Origin: Toxotes chatareus
Taxonomy: Eukaryota; Chordata; Actinopteri; Toxotidae
DNA length: 64,000 nt
Assembly (NCBI GenBank): GCA_016801885.1
Contig: CM028884.1
Coordinates: 19,268,864-19,332,863 of the forward strand
Reading direction: 5' to 3'
The notes beneath the pieces are model-generated. The model worked only from the letters and a program-made list of their open reading frames with translations. It searched no databases and was not told where the DNA came from. Made by a program: the position numbers and the translations under genes. Positions within the stretch are counted from its first letter, which is position 1; the number at the start of each line of letters is the position of its first letter. Positions 36,601 through 51,600 of this stretch are shown here, one piece after another.

Positions 36601-39600
36601 AAAGGTTTGTTTTAGCAAGAAGGTGTGGTGTACCTGTGAGAGTGTAGGTGCGTGTTTCTCCTGGTATGGTCCTGCTGATAGTGGGGCGTGAGCCACTGGA
36701 GGGTGTAGCATCAATGAGGAAACCAGTAATGGTTTCTAACTTGGTGCGCCAGTTCAGTGTGAAAGAAGTGTCCTTCATATCAGTGATACGCACACGGCGA
36801 GGAGGGCTCACATCTGCATTGAGGAGGAGAGAAAACCGACATAAAACCGAGCAGCGGATGATAATTGGTGATGACTGGAAATATGTCCCATTTATCGTGC
36901 AGCCATTTACCTTCCAGGGTGGTCGTCTCCCCCAGCAGTGGTCTGCTGGTGACAGAGTTCTTCAGAGCGTAGACATGTATCTGGTATGTGGTCGCCACCT
37001 ACAATACGCAGACATAATATAGTTGATATTTATTCACTGGTTGACTATGAATCCATGTAAATACTGCGACAAGAACTCCTGTTTACCATGAGGCCTGGTA
37101 CAACGACACGTGTGGTGTCCGGGGCAACATTCATCTCTTTGGCAGGGCTGTTGATGGTCTTAGGGATGACAACCACACGGTAGCCTGTCAGGCGTGCGTT
37201 GGGGGCTTGCCATGACACGGTGAAGGCAGAGGGACTGACCTCTGAGATCACCAGGTTGGTCGGAGCAGGGATTACTGAGGCAGAAAGGCACAATTGCAAG
37301 CAAAAACATGTTTAGAATTTGAGTCAGGGAACACATAAATGAAGTCATGAATGTCTTGATGTTTCATATGTACTGTATTTCTACCTGTGGCCTGGGTTCC
37401 CATCAAGGGTGTGCTGGGTGTGCGGCCATGGAGGGCGATGACTTTAACAGTGTACTCTGTCCCAGGGCGAAGGCCTGTCAGCACCACACTGTCCTGGTCA
37501 CCTCTGGGGGCTGGGCGCAGCTCCCTCTCGCCCTCCTCTGAGCTGGAGTACAGGACACGGTACGATGTCACTGTGCCGTCTGGACTGTCCCAAGTGATGC
37601 GCATGGAGGTGGAGTCGATGTCAGAGAAGGTCAGGTCCTTGGGATGATCCATAGCTGCAGGAAAGGAGGAAAACAGGTGGGTGGGGTTGTTCCTTTTGGC
37701 TCTAAGCAGTATGTTTTTTTTTTTTAAAGAATGTTCACATCTAAGGCTATAAATACATCTTAAAGTGACACTTCAGATTTGTTTTGTCTCAATTGTTGTG
37801 AGTTACTCTGATAGTGAAAACACTTTTAATTTTAATTAATAGGAACTATATAAATAAACTTGAGCCTAAAATCATTTTGGGCTCTGCAAACAGCATGCAA
37901 AAGGAAGTTTGAACCATACAACCATCCTCTTGAGACCTCTCCTGTAACTGTTTTGTCTAATAAACACAGGTATATTATTATTGTTTGCATGAAATACCTC
38001 ATTTACATACTGTACATCATCAGAATTGGTGCCAGGTTAGCAAACTGGCTCCAATGCATAGTAATACACTGGCATTTTTCAACAAACAAAACCAAGATAG
38101 ACATTTGAGGGGAGACTCTGCTGTCACAATGATACTTTCTCTGTCTGGAACTCGGGTTTCTCATTAACAAGAAATAAAGTTACAGCTGAAAGACACACAT
38201 ATCATGGCTACTTAAGCGCAGGTATACACAGTGAATAACACTGGCAGAGTAACTCACACCAGTTATGCCAAAACAGTTACTAAATGAAGCCTTTATTTGA
38301 CTGAACTGAGTCAAACTAACCAGTGATGGCATTCTCCACCACAGGGGAAGAGGGTTGTCCGTCATTGCCCAGGGCATAGACACTCACAACATACTCAACA
38401 GTGGGCATCAGACCTGTGAATGTCATCTCTGTCCGATCTGTTTCAAACAAGCAGAAAAGACCCCAATGAAACGAAGATACTGTATTGGAAAAATGTTATT
38501 GTAAATGTAATTATATAAAATAAAGATTACAGCCTGGTTCTGAACAGCTGTTTTTTTTTTGGGTCCTATCTTACCAGGGGCCACCACCTCAGAGTAAGAA
38601 GGTCCCTGTCCATTCTTGGGTACACTGGTGATTCTGTAGCCTCTGATTGGTCCCTGAGCAGGAGACCAGCGCACTGTGATGGCGTTGTCACTCACATCAG
38701 TCAATTTCATGTCGGTGGGGGGCTCGGTATCTGAAGGAGAGATGGATACATAACGAGCTTTAGATTTAGTTTAAGCCCTCAACAGTCAGGTTTTTTCAGG
38801 AACAGTTTTCTTCCATTTGCTTTACCAGTCCTGTGTGTGATGTAGACTGGGGTGTTGGAGGCAGGGCTGTCCCCTCGTCCTGTGACAGCATAAACTGTGA
38901 TGGTGTAGTCAGTACCAGGTTTCAATCCCGTAATGGTGGCAGTGGTCTGAGTGCCTGGGATCGTGAACTCTTGAGGAGACTCACCACCTAGAAAGGGAAA
39001 AGAGGAGCCAAGTGTTGAACTCAGAATATGACTGAGGTTTAGAATAAGCTGTGAATTAAAGCACATGTACACACTTGTCCCTCCGTAGGTGATCCTGTAG
39101 TTCTTCACTGAGACTGAGGGGGCATCCCAACGGATGGTGATGCTGTTGGGGGTGGACGATGTTACCTCCAGATCAGTGGGAGCATCAGAGACTGAAAAGG
39201 ATTGGAAGAAACAGGAAAAAAAAATCAAGATTCAGCTGTAGAAAGTCACTAAGAAAAGAAAAGGAGAGGTGATGAAAGAAACCAGTATGGAAACTCACTC
39301 GTGGCCTGTGTGCCAGTCAGAGGCTGACTCTCCTGGTTGCGGCTGACAGCATACACGTGTATCAGGTACTCTGTCTCTGGTGTCAGTCCTGTCAAAGTGT
39401 AGTAGTTCCTGGTTGGGGGCAGCCTCTCATCCTTGGTCCGCCCGCCGCTCGTCTTCTGATAGCGGATGCGGTAGCCGGTGATAGCAGCAGTTGGAGCTAT
39501 CCAGTGAACAGTGAAGGAGTTGGTCTGAATATCGGAGAAGTCCAAGCCAGTGGGGGAGTCCAGAGCTGGAGGGAGAGGTAGTGGAGATGAAGAAAAATTT

Positions 39601-42600
39601 AAAATTGCATGTAGTGATAATGGCAATTGCAAAATTGGCAAGGCAACACAAATGATCCACAAAACAAATGACAATGTAAAGAAGTGACTTGTATGAACTA
39701 ACATTAATATAAGTCAAATATATAGTCTAATATACAGGTCTACTTTTTAATAAATAACTCAGGAACAAAAGAAGGATGCAGTTGTGCACATTCACAGTCA
39801 AATATTATTATAAGTAAATATTTAAAAGGGTTTTTAAAACAGTGATTTGATGATTTTGCTGTTTATCAGTTCTGTTTTGATAGATTTGAAAGCAACAGTG
39901 TAAATATTAGAGATTTTTGTGTAATTAAATATTATTAAAATTGTACAGTAAAACATGGACATGAACAAAGCTTGCAGCACCCTTCACCTTTCCTCAAGAA
40001 ACACATTTATGTAAATCTCTGTCATATTTACTTGTTCTCTGAGTGCCCGTAGCTGGTTCACTTTCTCGTTCACCGTACACACACACAACACTGATATGGT
40101 ACTCAGTGTTGGGCAGCAGGTCTAAATGATAAGATAATTACACAGTTAAAATGACATGAAGCAATGCAAAGAAAAACAAATCATTTTGGCCTTTAAGCTC
40201 AGCATTTTGTCAAACATTTTTTAACACAATCTTTATGTCGTCTTACTCTGCAGCAGGAAGGTGTTGGTGGCTCCGCCAACATTAATCTCTTTAATGTCAT
40301 CGTCTGTGGATACAGGGTGGTAACGGATGACAAACCGAGAGATGTCGCTTGGTGTGGCAACACGAGGGACTGTCCACGTCACCCTAATGTGGTCCGGACC
40401 CACCCCCCCAAAATGCAAGTTGGTGGGAGCTGGAATAGCTGGAAGAACGAAGGGTTAAAAGTTATAGCTAACACTAACAAAGATGTTATCTAAATAAAAG
40501 TAAATTTACGATGGCAATGACATGATACATTTCTGAAGTTTACTGTAGTATGTTATAAATTAATAAAAGTGCCATTTATGTGCCTTTATCAGTCCTCTCA
40601 GATTAAAACCCAAGCCCTTTCCACTGATGGAGTGAAAGAGTGAAATCACCAGCTTGTGTTTGCTTTGTGTGTGTGGTCGGCTGGCTTTCCCCCTCCTCTG
40701 TAACAGTGGAGACACTGATGTCATAGTCCACGCCCGGCTCCAAACCATGAATGGTGTAATAACCAGCAGCTGCTTCCACCATATCTTGAAAAATTGGCAA
40801 GCTCTCGCCTGATGCTACTACTGTTATCCGGTAACCAGTAATGGTAGAATAGTTCAGAGGAATCCAGCGCAGACCAATGGTGGTGTCAGTAATGTCGACA
40901 AAGTCAATGTGACTTGGTGTGGGGATGTCTGAAAGAGTTAGGCCAGTTATAAAGCGCAAGCAAAATTAGACAGACAGACTTAAAAGCCATAGTAATTACA
41001 CTGATTATATCAGTAACATTAATTTCATTCCCAGAAAATCAGTCAGGGGTCCAGAGTGTAATAGTAGCCATGCTAGATAAAGATAATTACAAATTACTTT
41101 AGTCAATAAACATTCAGAATTACAATATTATAAATATTTTGTAATTAAAGCAGTGATTAATACTACTGTTCTCGGCATGCAAAAATATATTAATTCACCA
41201 TCCCAAGTAATAAACATGATTTCCATGCATGGCAGGTTAGCCCATGATCCTGTTAGTAGTAGATAATATTAAATAAAGCTGCATTAAACAGTGTGTGAGC
41301 TGACTGAACATTTTGGCCTCTTTCAGGTCATTGTTTTGGTTTTATTGCACATCATTTACTGCTTGGTTCGGTCTTACTGCTCTCATTAACCTCATTTCCA
41401 GCAGAAGCAGACAGCTGTGCCTGCTGAATGTACAAAAAGGCAATTTTCTGCTAACCCATTAGCCATACCAGCATTAGAAGGTGGTAATGTCACAGGTATG
41501 TGTTTGTCGGCCAAAAGTCCATTAATGCAGCTTTGAGAAAGGACTTCATTTTCAAGCTATGCCAATTTCAAAAAGAACATATTTGTATTTAAGTTCCAGC
41601 ATGAAGAGCAATACAGTGTATGGGTGGGAATAATGAAAAGAAATGAAAATATTACAGTAATGTGGTGAAATATTGGAGTTGGCTCTAGTTTTACATGGAC
41701 CCAGCCTTTAAGGGCAAATTAATCCTCCTTCCTTCCCCTCTCTCTCTCTCTCTCTCTCCCTCTCTTTCACACACAGACACTGGTCTTTTTACGTGTGCAC
41801 AGCTGTGTGTTTGAATGCCTTCCTCGTGGCTCGTACCTGGGGTGACAATAGTGGACAAAGGTACACTCTCCAAATGGCCCTTAACAGAGAAGACACTGAC
41901 GTTGTACTCCACCCCCAGATTCAAGTTCTCTAGGATGCATGATGTTTGGTCAGGTCGGACAAACTCCTCCAGTGAGTTTCCTCTCTGGCCGTTGGTTGGC
42001 GTGCTTGTCACTCTGTAGCCTGTGGTGTCTGCAAAGGGTGGGGGAACATGACAAATATGGAAGAGACAGAACATAATGTCAAGAGATTTTTGCAATTTAT
42101 GAGTCACTGTGAGAAATGAAAAGGAAATACCAGGAAGAGACGTTTGTCTGGGTGAAAAATAAAAAACCCCTTTGAAGGCCAAGGTCTAGACTTGCCGTGA
42201 TCCAATGGCCTGGCAGTGCGTAGGGAGCACAGTCAATATTTACCTGGTGTTTTGGAGGCTACCCAGTGGACAGTGAGATCTCCTGTGTTAGGATTGGACT
42301 CAACTCTAAGGTCAGTGGGAGGAGACACAGCTGCAAGGACAGAAAAGTGGACCATGATACAAGCATGAGAAACTCGATTCCGTGCAGCAGTAACTTCTTA
42401 CACAAACTTATGCCAGATGGTTTAAGGAGTGTTCTGTGGGCAAAGAGCTGTATTAAATCAATCTGGTGATTATTCATGCAGCTTCTTTTAAGTGTCTTTT
42501 GTGTAGCAGTCATCACCGTGGCTGTCTTTTTCTCAGTTAAAGTGAATTAGATACACACATGTGACAACGGTGCGGGTGATGGGGTTTCCACGGTTGCGTC

Positions 42601-45600
42601 CATTGAAGATGGGCTGAACACGGTAGGTATACTGATTTCCAGAAATCAGATCTTGAATATGAATACGTCCAGAGTCAGAGGTCTCTTCTCTGGGAGACTC
42701 GCCTTCCTGACTGGGGAGCACAGACAGCTGGGAAGAAGGAGGCAGACATGGAAAGATCAGAAACCTATAAAATACTCTGGATCAATGGACACATGGGGGC
42801 AGAACAACAAGCTGTACACACAACGTTGACATATTCTTACTGATATGAGAATAAGTTAGCAAACTGTTGCCTATTTGCGTATCTGGCAGATGCAAGGCAA
42901 TATTAGCATTAATTTAGAGTCATGTGTCAGGCCACCAAAAGAATTTATTTCCAATATTCACTCTCCTTTTAGCTCTGTTTTGCTTCTCCACCAACAGAGT
43001 GATATGTCTGAGTAATGAGACTGAATCAAGACAACAATGTTTCAGTTGGGTTTGTCACTAGGGATTTGACCCATTGATAGTATTAAAATATTTATTAGAG
43101 TGGCCTTTCTTTGTTTATTTTGATTTGATTATGAACAGCTGTGTCTCTAGATTATGAACTGAAAGCTGAGGCAAGTTTCTACCTTGTAGCTGAATCTGCG
43201 GATAGGTATCCAGGTGATGATGATAGAGGTATCAGTGACCTCGGTGCTGAAAGGTGGAGCATTTCCCATCTGGGGAGCTGGGAAGAGAGCAGAATGGCAA
43301 AAAAAAATTAAATTCATTACCACCATTTATTCTAGTCTCTGCAGATGCTTCTCTCAATACTGACCAGTAGTAAAAGATGCAGTGACGGCCTCACTAAGCA
43401 CATTGTCTAGCTCAGAATGCAGGGTGGCAGTGTACTGAGTGTCTGGACGCAGATTCCTGAGAGGGTACTGGGTGACCCTGCCCGGGATCCTCTTCTCGAT
43501 AGGGCTAGAGCCCCCAATGCTAAGGAAAAGGCGGTAACCAGTGACAATGGCGTTAGGAGCCTCCCAGGTGACCATCGCAGCATCGGGGCCGATGTCAGTG
43601 AACTGCACATTGGTGGGTGAATCAGGTTCTGGAAGGGTTAGACAATAAAAGACATTTAAGGGAGAAGTTGGTGTCACATCCCTTTGTCTAATTTGGGCTC
43701 CTTTGTCCGTGGTGATACTTACTGGTAGACTTTTCGCCCACAAGCGGCTTGCTCTCCACTCCACCACTGATGGCATAGATGTAGAAACGGTAGAGTGTGC
43801 CAGGCTGCAAGTGGGTGATCTCAGCATACGCGTTGGGTGAGACGGGCAGCTGGATGGCCCTCATGTCTGTGCCTTCAGGGCTAACAGGTGAGAAGACCAC
43901 CCTGTAACCAGTCACCTCCCTGGGTGGACCGGTCCAGGTGATGGTGATCTTCACATCTGACACCTCATAGAATTGCAGGTCAGTGGGTGCCGGAACCTCC
44001 TCTGTGGACAGGAAGTGGTAAATGGGTAAAATGAAGGGAAGATCATCAGAACCACACTTTAAAGTTTTGTTTGGAGTTTTTGACCACTGGTAATGCTGTG
44101 GAATAATGTTTTATTAAGCGGGTCCCCATTTTTTTTGAGAAACGCAATGCATGTAACATGTTTGTCAGGGCTCGAGAATAAAGACAATATATTCACATGA
44201 AAATCACTGAATGTATGTAAACATAATTCTGTTGACAAAAAACACACGGGGCACCTTTAGATTAACAAGTGCTAAGTATAGTAAAATAACCTAAAAATCT
44301 GTTTGTCTTCATTATGGCAACTTTGCAAGCTAAACGCAACAGTTCAATAAAAGGCTTTAACAAGAGATATTTACAGATCTCTACAATAATGGCTCAGATG
44401 ATGCAGAGAAATTCCAAACCAGTGAAAAACATTTTCTACAGCATCTGGGTTTGTTTTTTGAGTATAATAAAACAGTACATTCTGCCATGCCAGGCACAAG
44501 GAGGAAAGAGTCATAAATGGAAATCCCACTTAAGATATACTGAGGATTTATGAAGTGTGTGCGCCTCTGTATGGGTGTGGGCTGTACATGCATGCTTGCT
44601 TTCATAAGTGTTTTAACTACGTCTGAACAGGTGCCTGAGCCCATCATGAATTAAAGAGAGGTCGTTCAGGGGCCACAATCGACTAAGTCAAAGATAAGAA
44701 GCCTTAAATATTGTGATGGTATAGCTATAGCTGTGTAAGTATGTTTTGACAAAACAATGTTTTGACATGCTCAGTCTTCCCCAAACACTGAAAACCCCTT
44801 CCTAAAGCTCCCTGGCCCTATAAGGAATCTTCAGCTGTGAGTATAAACCTACTCTGTTCAGCTTTCACTGACAGCCAAAAGAGAAGAAACATTTACCATC
44901 TAAAGCATAGAATAACATACTATGGATGTTTTAATAAAACAACTTGAGTTATGAAGTACTACATTACATAATTTATGAATCCATTTACATTAAGTTCAGC
45001 TTTCTTTGTTTACAAAAAGAAATGGTATCTGATAAAAAAGGGTGTACCAGGCAGAGGGGATCCAGCGGTGTTGACCTGTGCAAAAACAGGCTCACTCTCC
45101 CGATTCTCCTCTACAGCATAGATGCTGATGTTGTAGAGCAGACCAGGGCGAAGGTCAACCAGGGTCACGGAGGTCTCAGACTCTGGCAGGGTCAGCTCAG
45201 TGCTGCTGCCTTCCACTGACGGCGTGTACACCACACGGTAACCTGGCAGCCACAATCATACAGTTACACACAGCCAGAAAAAAACAGATTTCTCTATCAG
45301 AACCGTCCTTTAAATTACATATAGACACATACAGAAAGTAGTTTCTTACCAGTGATAGGAGCCTGAGGTCTGGACCAGCTAATTCTAATGGAGGTCTCTC
45401 CCACATTATCGACGGTATGCTGAGCAGGTGTGTCAGGAGCTGGGAAAAAAGGAAAACAATGGGAATGCTACATATCCTGTGCAAAAACCTAGAAGATTTG
45501 CATGATTCTGAGATTATTGTCATGACAAAGTTGGGGACAGAGCTTCTTCTACCTGTAGTCTGTGAGGTAGACAGGATGAGGTTTGGCTGTCCCTGATTTG

Positions 45601-48600
45601 GAAGCTCATAGACGTTGACGTTGTACCTACGTCCTGGCAGGAGATCTGTGATGGTGACAGAGGTGGCTGTGCGGGGAACATCTGGAGAAGCAGACAAAAG
45701 GTTAGTTAATACACATACCAGTATAGCTGTTTAATGTATAGTATGACTTTGCTGTACCATTTATTCTATGATTTTAATATTTATACTCTGTTGATCACTT
45801 TTGACCTGAGACACATCAATCAGAACCTCAACAGAGAAACTACGCAATTAATCATTCAATGCAATTATTGAGCATGTGAGCTTATGGAGGCATTGTGAAG
45901 GTCTCAGTGATGGTCAAAGAATCTCACCCAGCACTTTCGGCTTGGCGCCCTCCTCACTGAGTTCATACTCCACCCTGAAGCCAGAGATGGTAGAAGAGGC
46001 TGATGTCCAGGACACAACGAAGCTGTTTGAGGTGATTTCTGTTACCGATTCAGAAGTGTCCACCACTGGAGGAGGCTGGGTCGTCTCTCCCTCTGATGTT
46101 TCCACTTTAAAGATGAGGGAATATAATGTTCATATGAATATTTCTTTAGATTTGTGGCACTGATTGAACAGAATGTTAAAGCTCATGTTTACTCACAAGA
46201 GCCATGGGTAGTAGTGAAATCAAAGCGTGTGACCTCACGGCGTCCATAGCGTAGGACGCTGATCAGCTGACCCTCGTACGTTATGCCCGGACGCAGACCG
46301 CTGATGGTGTAGGAGTTGAGGTGGCCTGGGATGGTGACCTCGTTCCAGGGTGCTCGGGCATTTTTCTACCAGAAGGGGTTAAAAGGAAAAAAGTTCATGG
46401 GTTTTAATTCAAGATTCAACAATGTAAGACACAAATTGAAAAGTGGATAATCGTCATCTGCTGATGAAGTTCGTGTGATATGATCGAAAGCTCAACTTCT
46501 GTTTCCAAGCTCAAGAGTGAATTCTGAACTTCAGCTTTTAAGCAAGCATGGACAAGAATACTTTAAAGTGCTCTAAAAATTTTAATATCTACAATTAAAT
46601 TTTAACTAGGCAAACTCCATCTGCCGCTGAAGATCATGTTATATACGAGTGAAAGCTCCAGAATAGCTAATAAATGGACCTTGTGGTGCAATTATTTTCA
46701 CAAAGAGATAATTTGATTTCTTCCCTCTAAAATCCTTAAAGTAATGACATTTTTTGACAGCATTTTTTGACTGAGGATTTATTGGAATCATTCATTAATT
46801 CAGAAAATTAAGACCTTATATGGTACCCTGTATATTTTGCCCTGGACACCGGCTCAGACACATTTACTGCCAAGTCCTGCTTAAAAAGTATTTAGACTGG
46901 GTTTGCACGCTGTTGGAAAACTACAGCCTTTCTCAGCAGGAGGGCCAGATGAGGACTTTGAGTGACTTTGCTGTCCTAAATACACAAACCCCTTCAGAGG
47001 AAATATGTTTCACTTGAGTTAAGTTTCATAAACATTTCAACCAACTTGTCAGTCTTTGAAGTCTTCAGAGGAAAAAAAAAATGTGTGAGAAAAAAATCCC
47101 CGGGAGGGGGATATTTTCCTTGGAATATCTAAAAACCGCAGACTGTAAAATGGAGTTCATGTATCCTCTAATCATCTTGTTTGTCCAAACTTCAGTCAAT
47201 ATTACCCAAAACACTTGACCTTATTCAGACTGTTTTCCTACCTTTGCCAATGCTACCGGACAGCAAATTTAAAACACCCTTTTCAGAAAAAAAAAGCTCA
47301 CTTGCATTTACAAAGGCGAGTTCTAACCTACATTAAGAACCAAAACAATCACTCACAATTCTCCATTTGAGGATGTACTGGGTAATGGAAACAGATGAAG
47401 GGGCGTTCCACTGAATGGGGTGGGAGTCTGGTTGTTTTCCTGCCTCTGCGATGATCACCTGGACAGGTCTGAAGCCATCTGAGGAGTCAGAGCAGCAGGC
47501 GGAGGAAAAGATTTAAGAGAAGACATCAGGAGAGACACGAACAAAGATGCCGTTAGCAAATGAAAAAAAGACTCACACATTGTCAGAGACATATAATATA
47601 ACAGTGTTACCTGGAGAGAGTGTGGGTGAAATTTGGCTACTTTTCGGTGAGGCTCTGTCGGACGGATTCATTGTTTTGGGAAGAAGCCAAGCTACCAGAT
47701 GGTGCTAAACCATCTCAAACACCCACTGACAACTTACAGTCTCACATAACACCGGAGTACTATATTCATCACAGTTTATCTAGCCTCTGTACCCTCAAGA
47801 ACACACACACAAAACAGCTTTACACTCCTTGCTATGGTCACACACCAACACCCTTTTCCTCTGCCACTGATCAAGGAGAGATAAAAGTTAGAACTCTAAC
47901 ATTTTAGGTCAGTGTTTGATTTAGGACATTCAGTGCACTACAGAACAAAGTATCATATTAAGCAACATTTACCCAACCAGAAAGAGAGACAGGAAGTGTG
48001 TTTAAGGCTACCTTCCCCCCGACTAAGCCCAGCATCCCTTTCCTGCCAGCAGGTCAGCACAACAACTTTCAGCACCAGGCGGGGAAACATTTGCTTATAT
48101 TTGTTTACATTTTGGCAGAGTTGTACCGCGAAAGGTCATGTCAGATTAGTTGTTCTCGATTCCTGTTTGCACTATAAATAAAAGTCTGAAGCCACTTTCC
48201 CATTCGAGTTCTTATACATCATTCAGCAACCACATCAACACCAGCAGCTAGTTTTAACGTTGTAGCTGATCGGAGTACGACTTTACCCCCTGTGTACTAC
48301 AGAGCTTCATTTTGAAGTGGACTTCAATGTGATGTTGGGAAGATTATTTCTCCTACCTTGATAGGTCTGCTGGGGTTCACATCTCAGCTCTCCAATCCCG
48401 TTGCCATAGCAATAGCAGCGGTAGTGGACGCCATGGATGACTTTGTCCCATGTCTCTCCCATCTGATAGAACGCCCTGGTTTGTGGCTCCTGACACTGAT
48501 CTGTTGTAGACAACACAAGAGATGATAGGATGTGGCAGAGGCGGGTGGGGCTGTAATTTTCAGCTGCAAAGGGCTGAGTATTTAATTCCCCAACAGCTGA

Positions 48601-51600
48601 GCTATTGAGCTATGAACGCACCAATAGCGTCACACTTCCAGCGCCCACGTCCCTGTCCATAGCAGGTGCAGTTCATCATGTAGCCCTCGTCGTGGCGTTT
48701 GGAGAATTCCTGATTTACCTCATAGGTAAAGCCGTCAACAATACACTGATCTGCATATGCAAAGGCAAGAGAGAGACAAAAATATGCCTTTTATGCTTTA
48801 ATGTCAAATTGTGCGACTTCTGTGACTGTTTCAAGACAAAAAGACTTCAACAATTCGAAACGGAATTAGCTCTCTGACCTCGCAGCTGTGAATGAGCAAT
48901 GCAGCTCCACTCTCCACGGCCGTTACCCAGGCATGTGCACTCCATCATGTGACCCATGACATCATGGCGTTTGTCCCACTTGTCGCCTACACGGTGCATT
49001 GCTCCATCATTGGTGGTGCATACCTCCTCATGTGCTACATAAAGAAAGACAGGAAAAAATAAAAAATAAAAACAAAGAATACTTTGCTCTGTGTGCTTGC
49101 CACGCGCATGTTTCTGATGCATCTCACTGTGCGTTCACATGCTGCTGTGTGTGTTCAAACAGGGAATTCTCCTTGGCCCAGTCCAGCTCAGAGCCAAGAC
49201 TCTGTACTGTAATGGTGTTATGTAACTGCCTGGATAGAGTCATTCCTCTCCCATGACCATAAACCCCCTCTCCTCTGAAAGCCACTTATTTAGTTTCCAA
49301 TTGTCTACAAGTGACCCATGCAACCGACAGTCATTATCATCTGTGAGAACAAGATAAGGCCCAAAGCATTTAGTCTAATGCACTTCAAAAGTAAGACATC
49401 TATACCATGTTAGTGTAGCATTTGAACATTTCTGACTTTGGCCATACGACCCAGGTTCACTGGGTGTAAATGGGCTGAAAGGAACTCATAGACTGCACCC
49501 TGTCACATTTTTAAAACAAAAAACAAAAAGTTACGCCTTCATAATAATTTGACAGATGCTTTAATTGCACTTCAGGTGGCTGTTCTGTAGATATATTCAC
49601 TTATGTAATCATTTTCCTTTTTTTATTGTGTATATAAACATTTGGAATCATTTCAAAGCCATTGCTCCAGAAAAAATATTCAATTAATTAACATTATTAG
49701 ACACTTAACTGACAATCTTCACAGTAACTGCATGGGGTGGAACAAGTAACAGCAGTGCACACACACTCACCAGCCATGGGGCAGAATCCAAAGCGCTGCT
49801 CTGTGTCGTAGTTGTGGGTAGTACCACACCACCTCATGCCATCGCGGCGCCCGTCAGAGGTGCAGTCAGTGTAGTTGCGGCCGCTGTAGAGGAAGGGGAA
49901 GTGGCACAGGGCGCCATTGGAGTTTCCGCCTCGTGTTGCCACAATGGCTGGAATTATGAAGGAGACACAATAGTTATTCTTCTCTGATCTGGTTGCCACT
50001 ACTTACAGTTCAACCGTGCCATGTCTTCATTTGAGTTTGGAGACTGTGATGTCTGAAACATCTGCCAACACTTGCACCAAACACAGAGATACATTAAGAT
50101 TAAGTGTAAAATGGTAGCACAAGTAAGAAATTGGGTGGTAACTATTTCTGTTCTTGTTTTGTGGATGCCCACAGCCATTACTTAATAAGAAGGCCAATAT
50201 CAGTCCAAAGCAACAATAAACCAAATAAAATGGTCAAGTCCAAGTTTACAACTCACCATTCCTCTCAGTACAGAAAGAGTACTGCTGGTCTCTCTCATAG
50301 TCTGAGCTTGTAGAGCACCAGAGCTGCCCGTCTGTGCGTCCGTCTGAAGTGCAAGAGTAGTATGTCTTCCCCATGAAGACGAAGGGGAAAACACACGGCT
50401 GGCCGTTAGAGTTACCACCATACACCTGGTTCCTGGCCTCTACACAGACAAGAGAGGGGAGAGTGAGGAAAGTGGTTGGATTTTTGTTTAGAGTAGCAAA
50501 AGTTACATCTTGAGCAAAAAAAATAAAATAAAATAAAATAAAAATAAATAAATAAATAAAATAAACTCCTTTTTCTCACTGACACCCCTGATTTTCTTCC
50601 CTCCCTCCTGTGCTCACCCCATTCCTGACAACTGACGCCATTGCCCAGACAGGTACAGAGCATCTGCTTGCTGCCCTGGCTTCTGAACCACTGCTGTCCA
50701 TCGTAGTAGGTGGCTCCAGAGTCTGTACGGCAAGTTCCTTCGGCAGGGAGCTCAAGCTGCCGGGTCACAGGGGTCACCATGACGGTACCTGTGGCTGTAC
50801 AACACCAAACAGATTGAAAGACAGATTAACGTCAACACTGTGAATGCTGGGAAGATCAGTATAAAGTTTTTGACATTTAGTGAATGCTTTTAGCAAAACT
50901 GAACTTGAGCAAGATTTTTATATTTCAAGCCTCACTTCGGCCTGCGTTGTGTCTTTCACACTTCCATTCTCCACGACCATTTCCCAAGCACAGACACTGC
51001 AGGATGTGTCCACTTGTGTCCGTCTTCGTCCACGTGTCTCCGATACGGTAGGACCTCCTGGTGTCCTGGTCGTTACAACGATCTGGTGGCAGAACAACAG
51101 TGGTCAAGAACTGCCACTGAGGTATGTAAAAGTGTGTGTGTTTATATTCCACTTACTCCTCGAGGTGCATGTAATGCGTCCATTTCCCTCTCCCAGGCAG
51201 GTACAGTCCAGCATCATCCAGCCTTGGTACGGTTTCTCCCAGGTCTCCCCCACGACATAAGATGATGCAGCGTTATTGTCATAGCAACGCTCAGCTGCAC
51301 AGAAGACACAGCAAATCATTATTTTAATGCATATGCAGTTATAATACTGTAAGACCCGGCTTGGAGTCACATCATCTATATCACCCCAGATGTTTCCATG
51401 AGAAATAAACCATGAGGAAATCAATAGCTGTGGCGTAATTTGGGCAAAGAGGAGAGGGGTGTTCTCTCACACATCTTGTTTGCCTTCACTGTTGTCAAAT
51501 ATTTAGAATAGTAGCATACACAGTCATGCTTCTGGGAAATTACCCTGCTGTAAGTGTGTGTATTTGTATGTGTGTGTGGTGCCAGCTGAAAATCCAAGCT

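Noticed and set aside
43365..44001. Intron loss in FNIII-4 and FNIII-5 (each a single exon)
   Set aside because: The exon count places EDB at 25 and EDA at 33 as in human, which implies these repeats are single exons in human too, so it is the conserved state rather than a loss.
50412..50617. Reading through from fn1 exon 7 toward exon 8 as one open frame
   Set aside because: The extension past CQEWG is lysine/phenylalanine-rich intron sequence, and a standard donor (gtgagc) is present at 50617.
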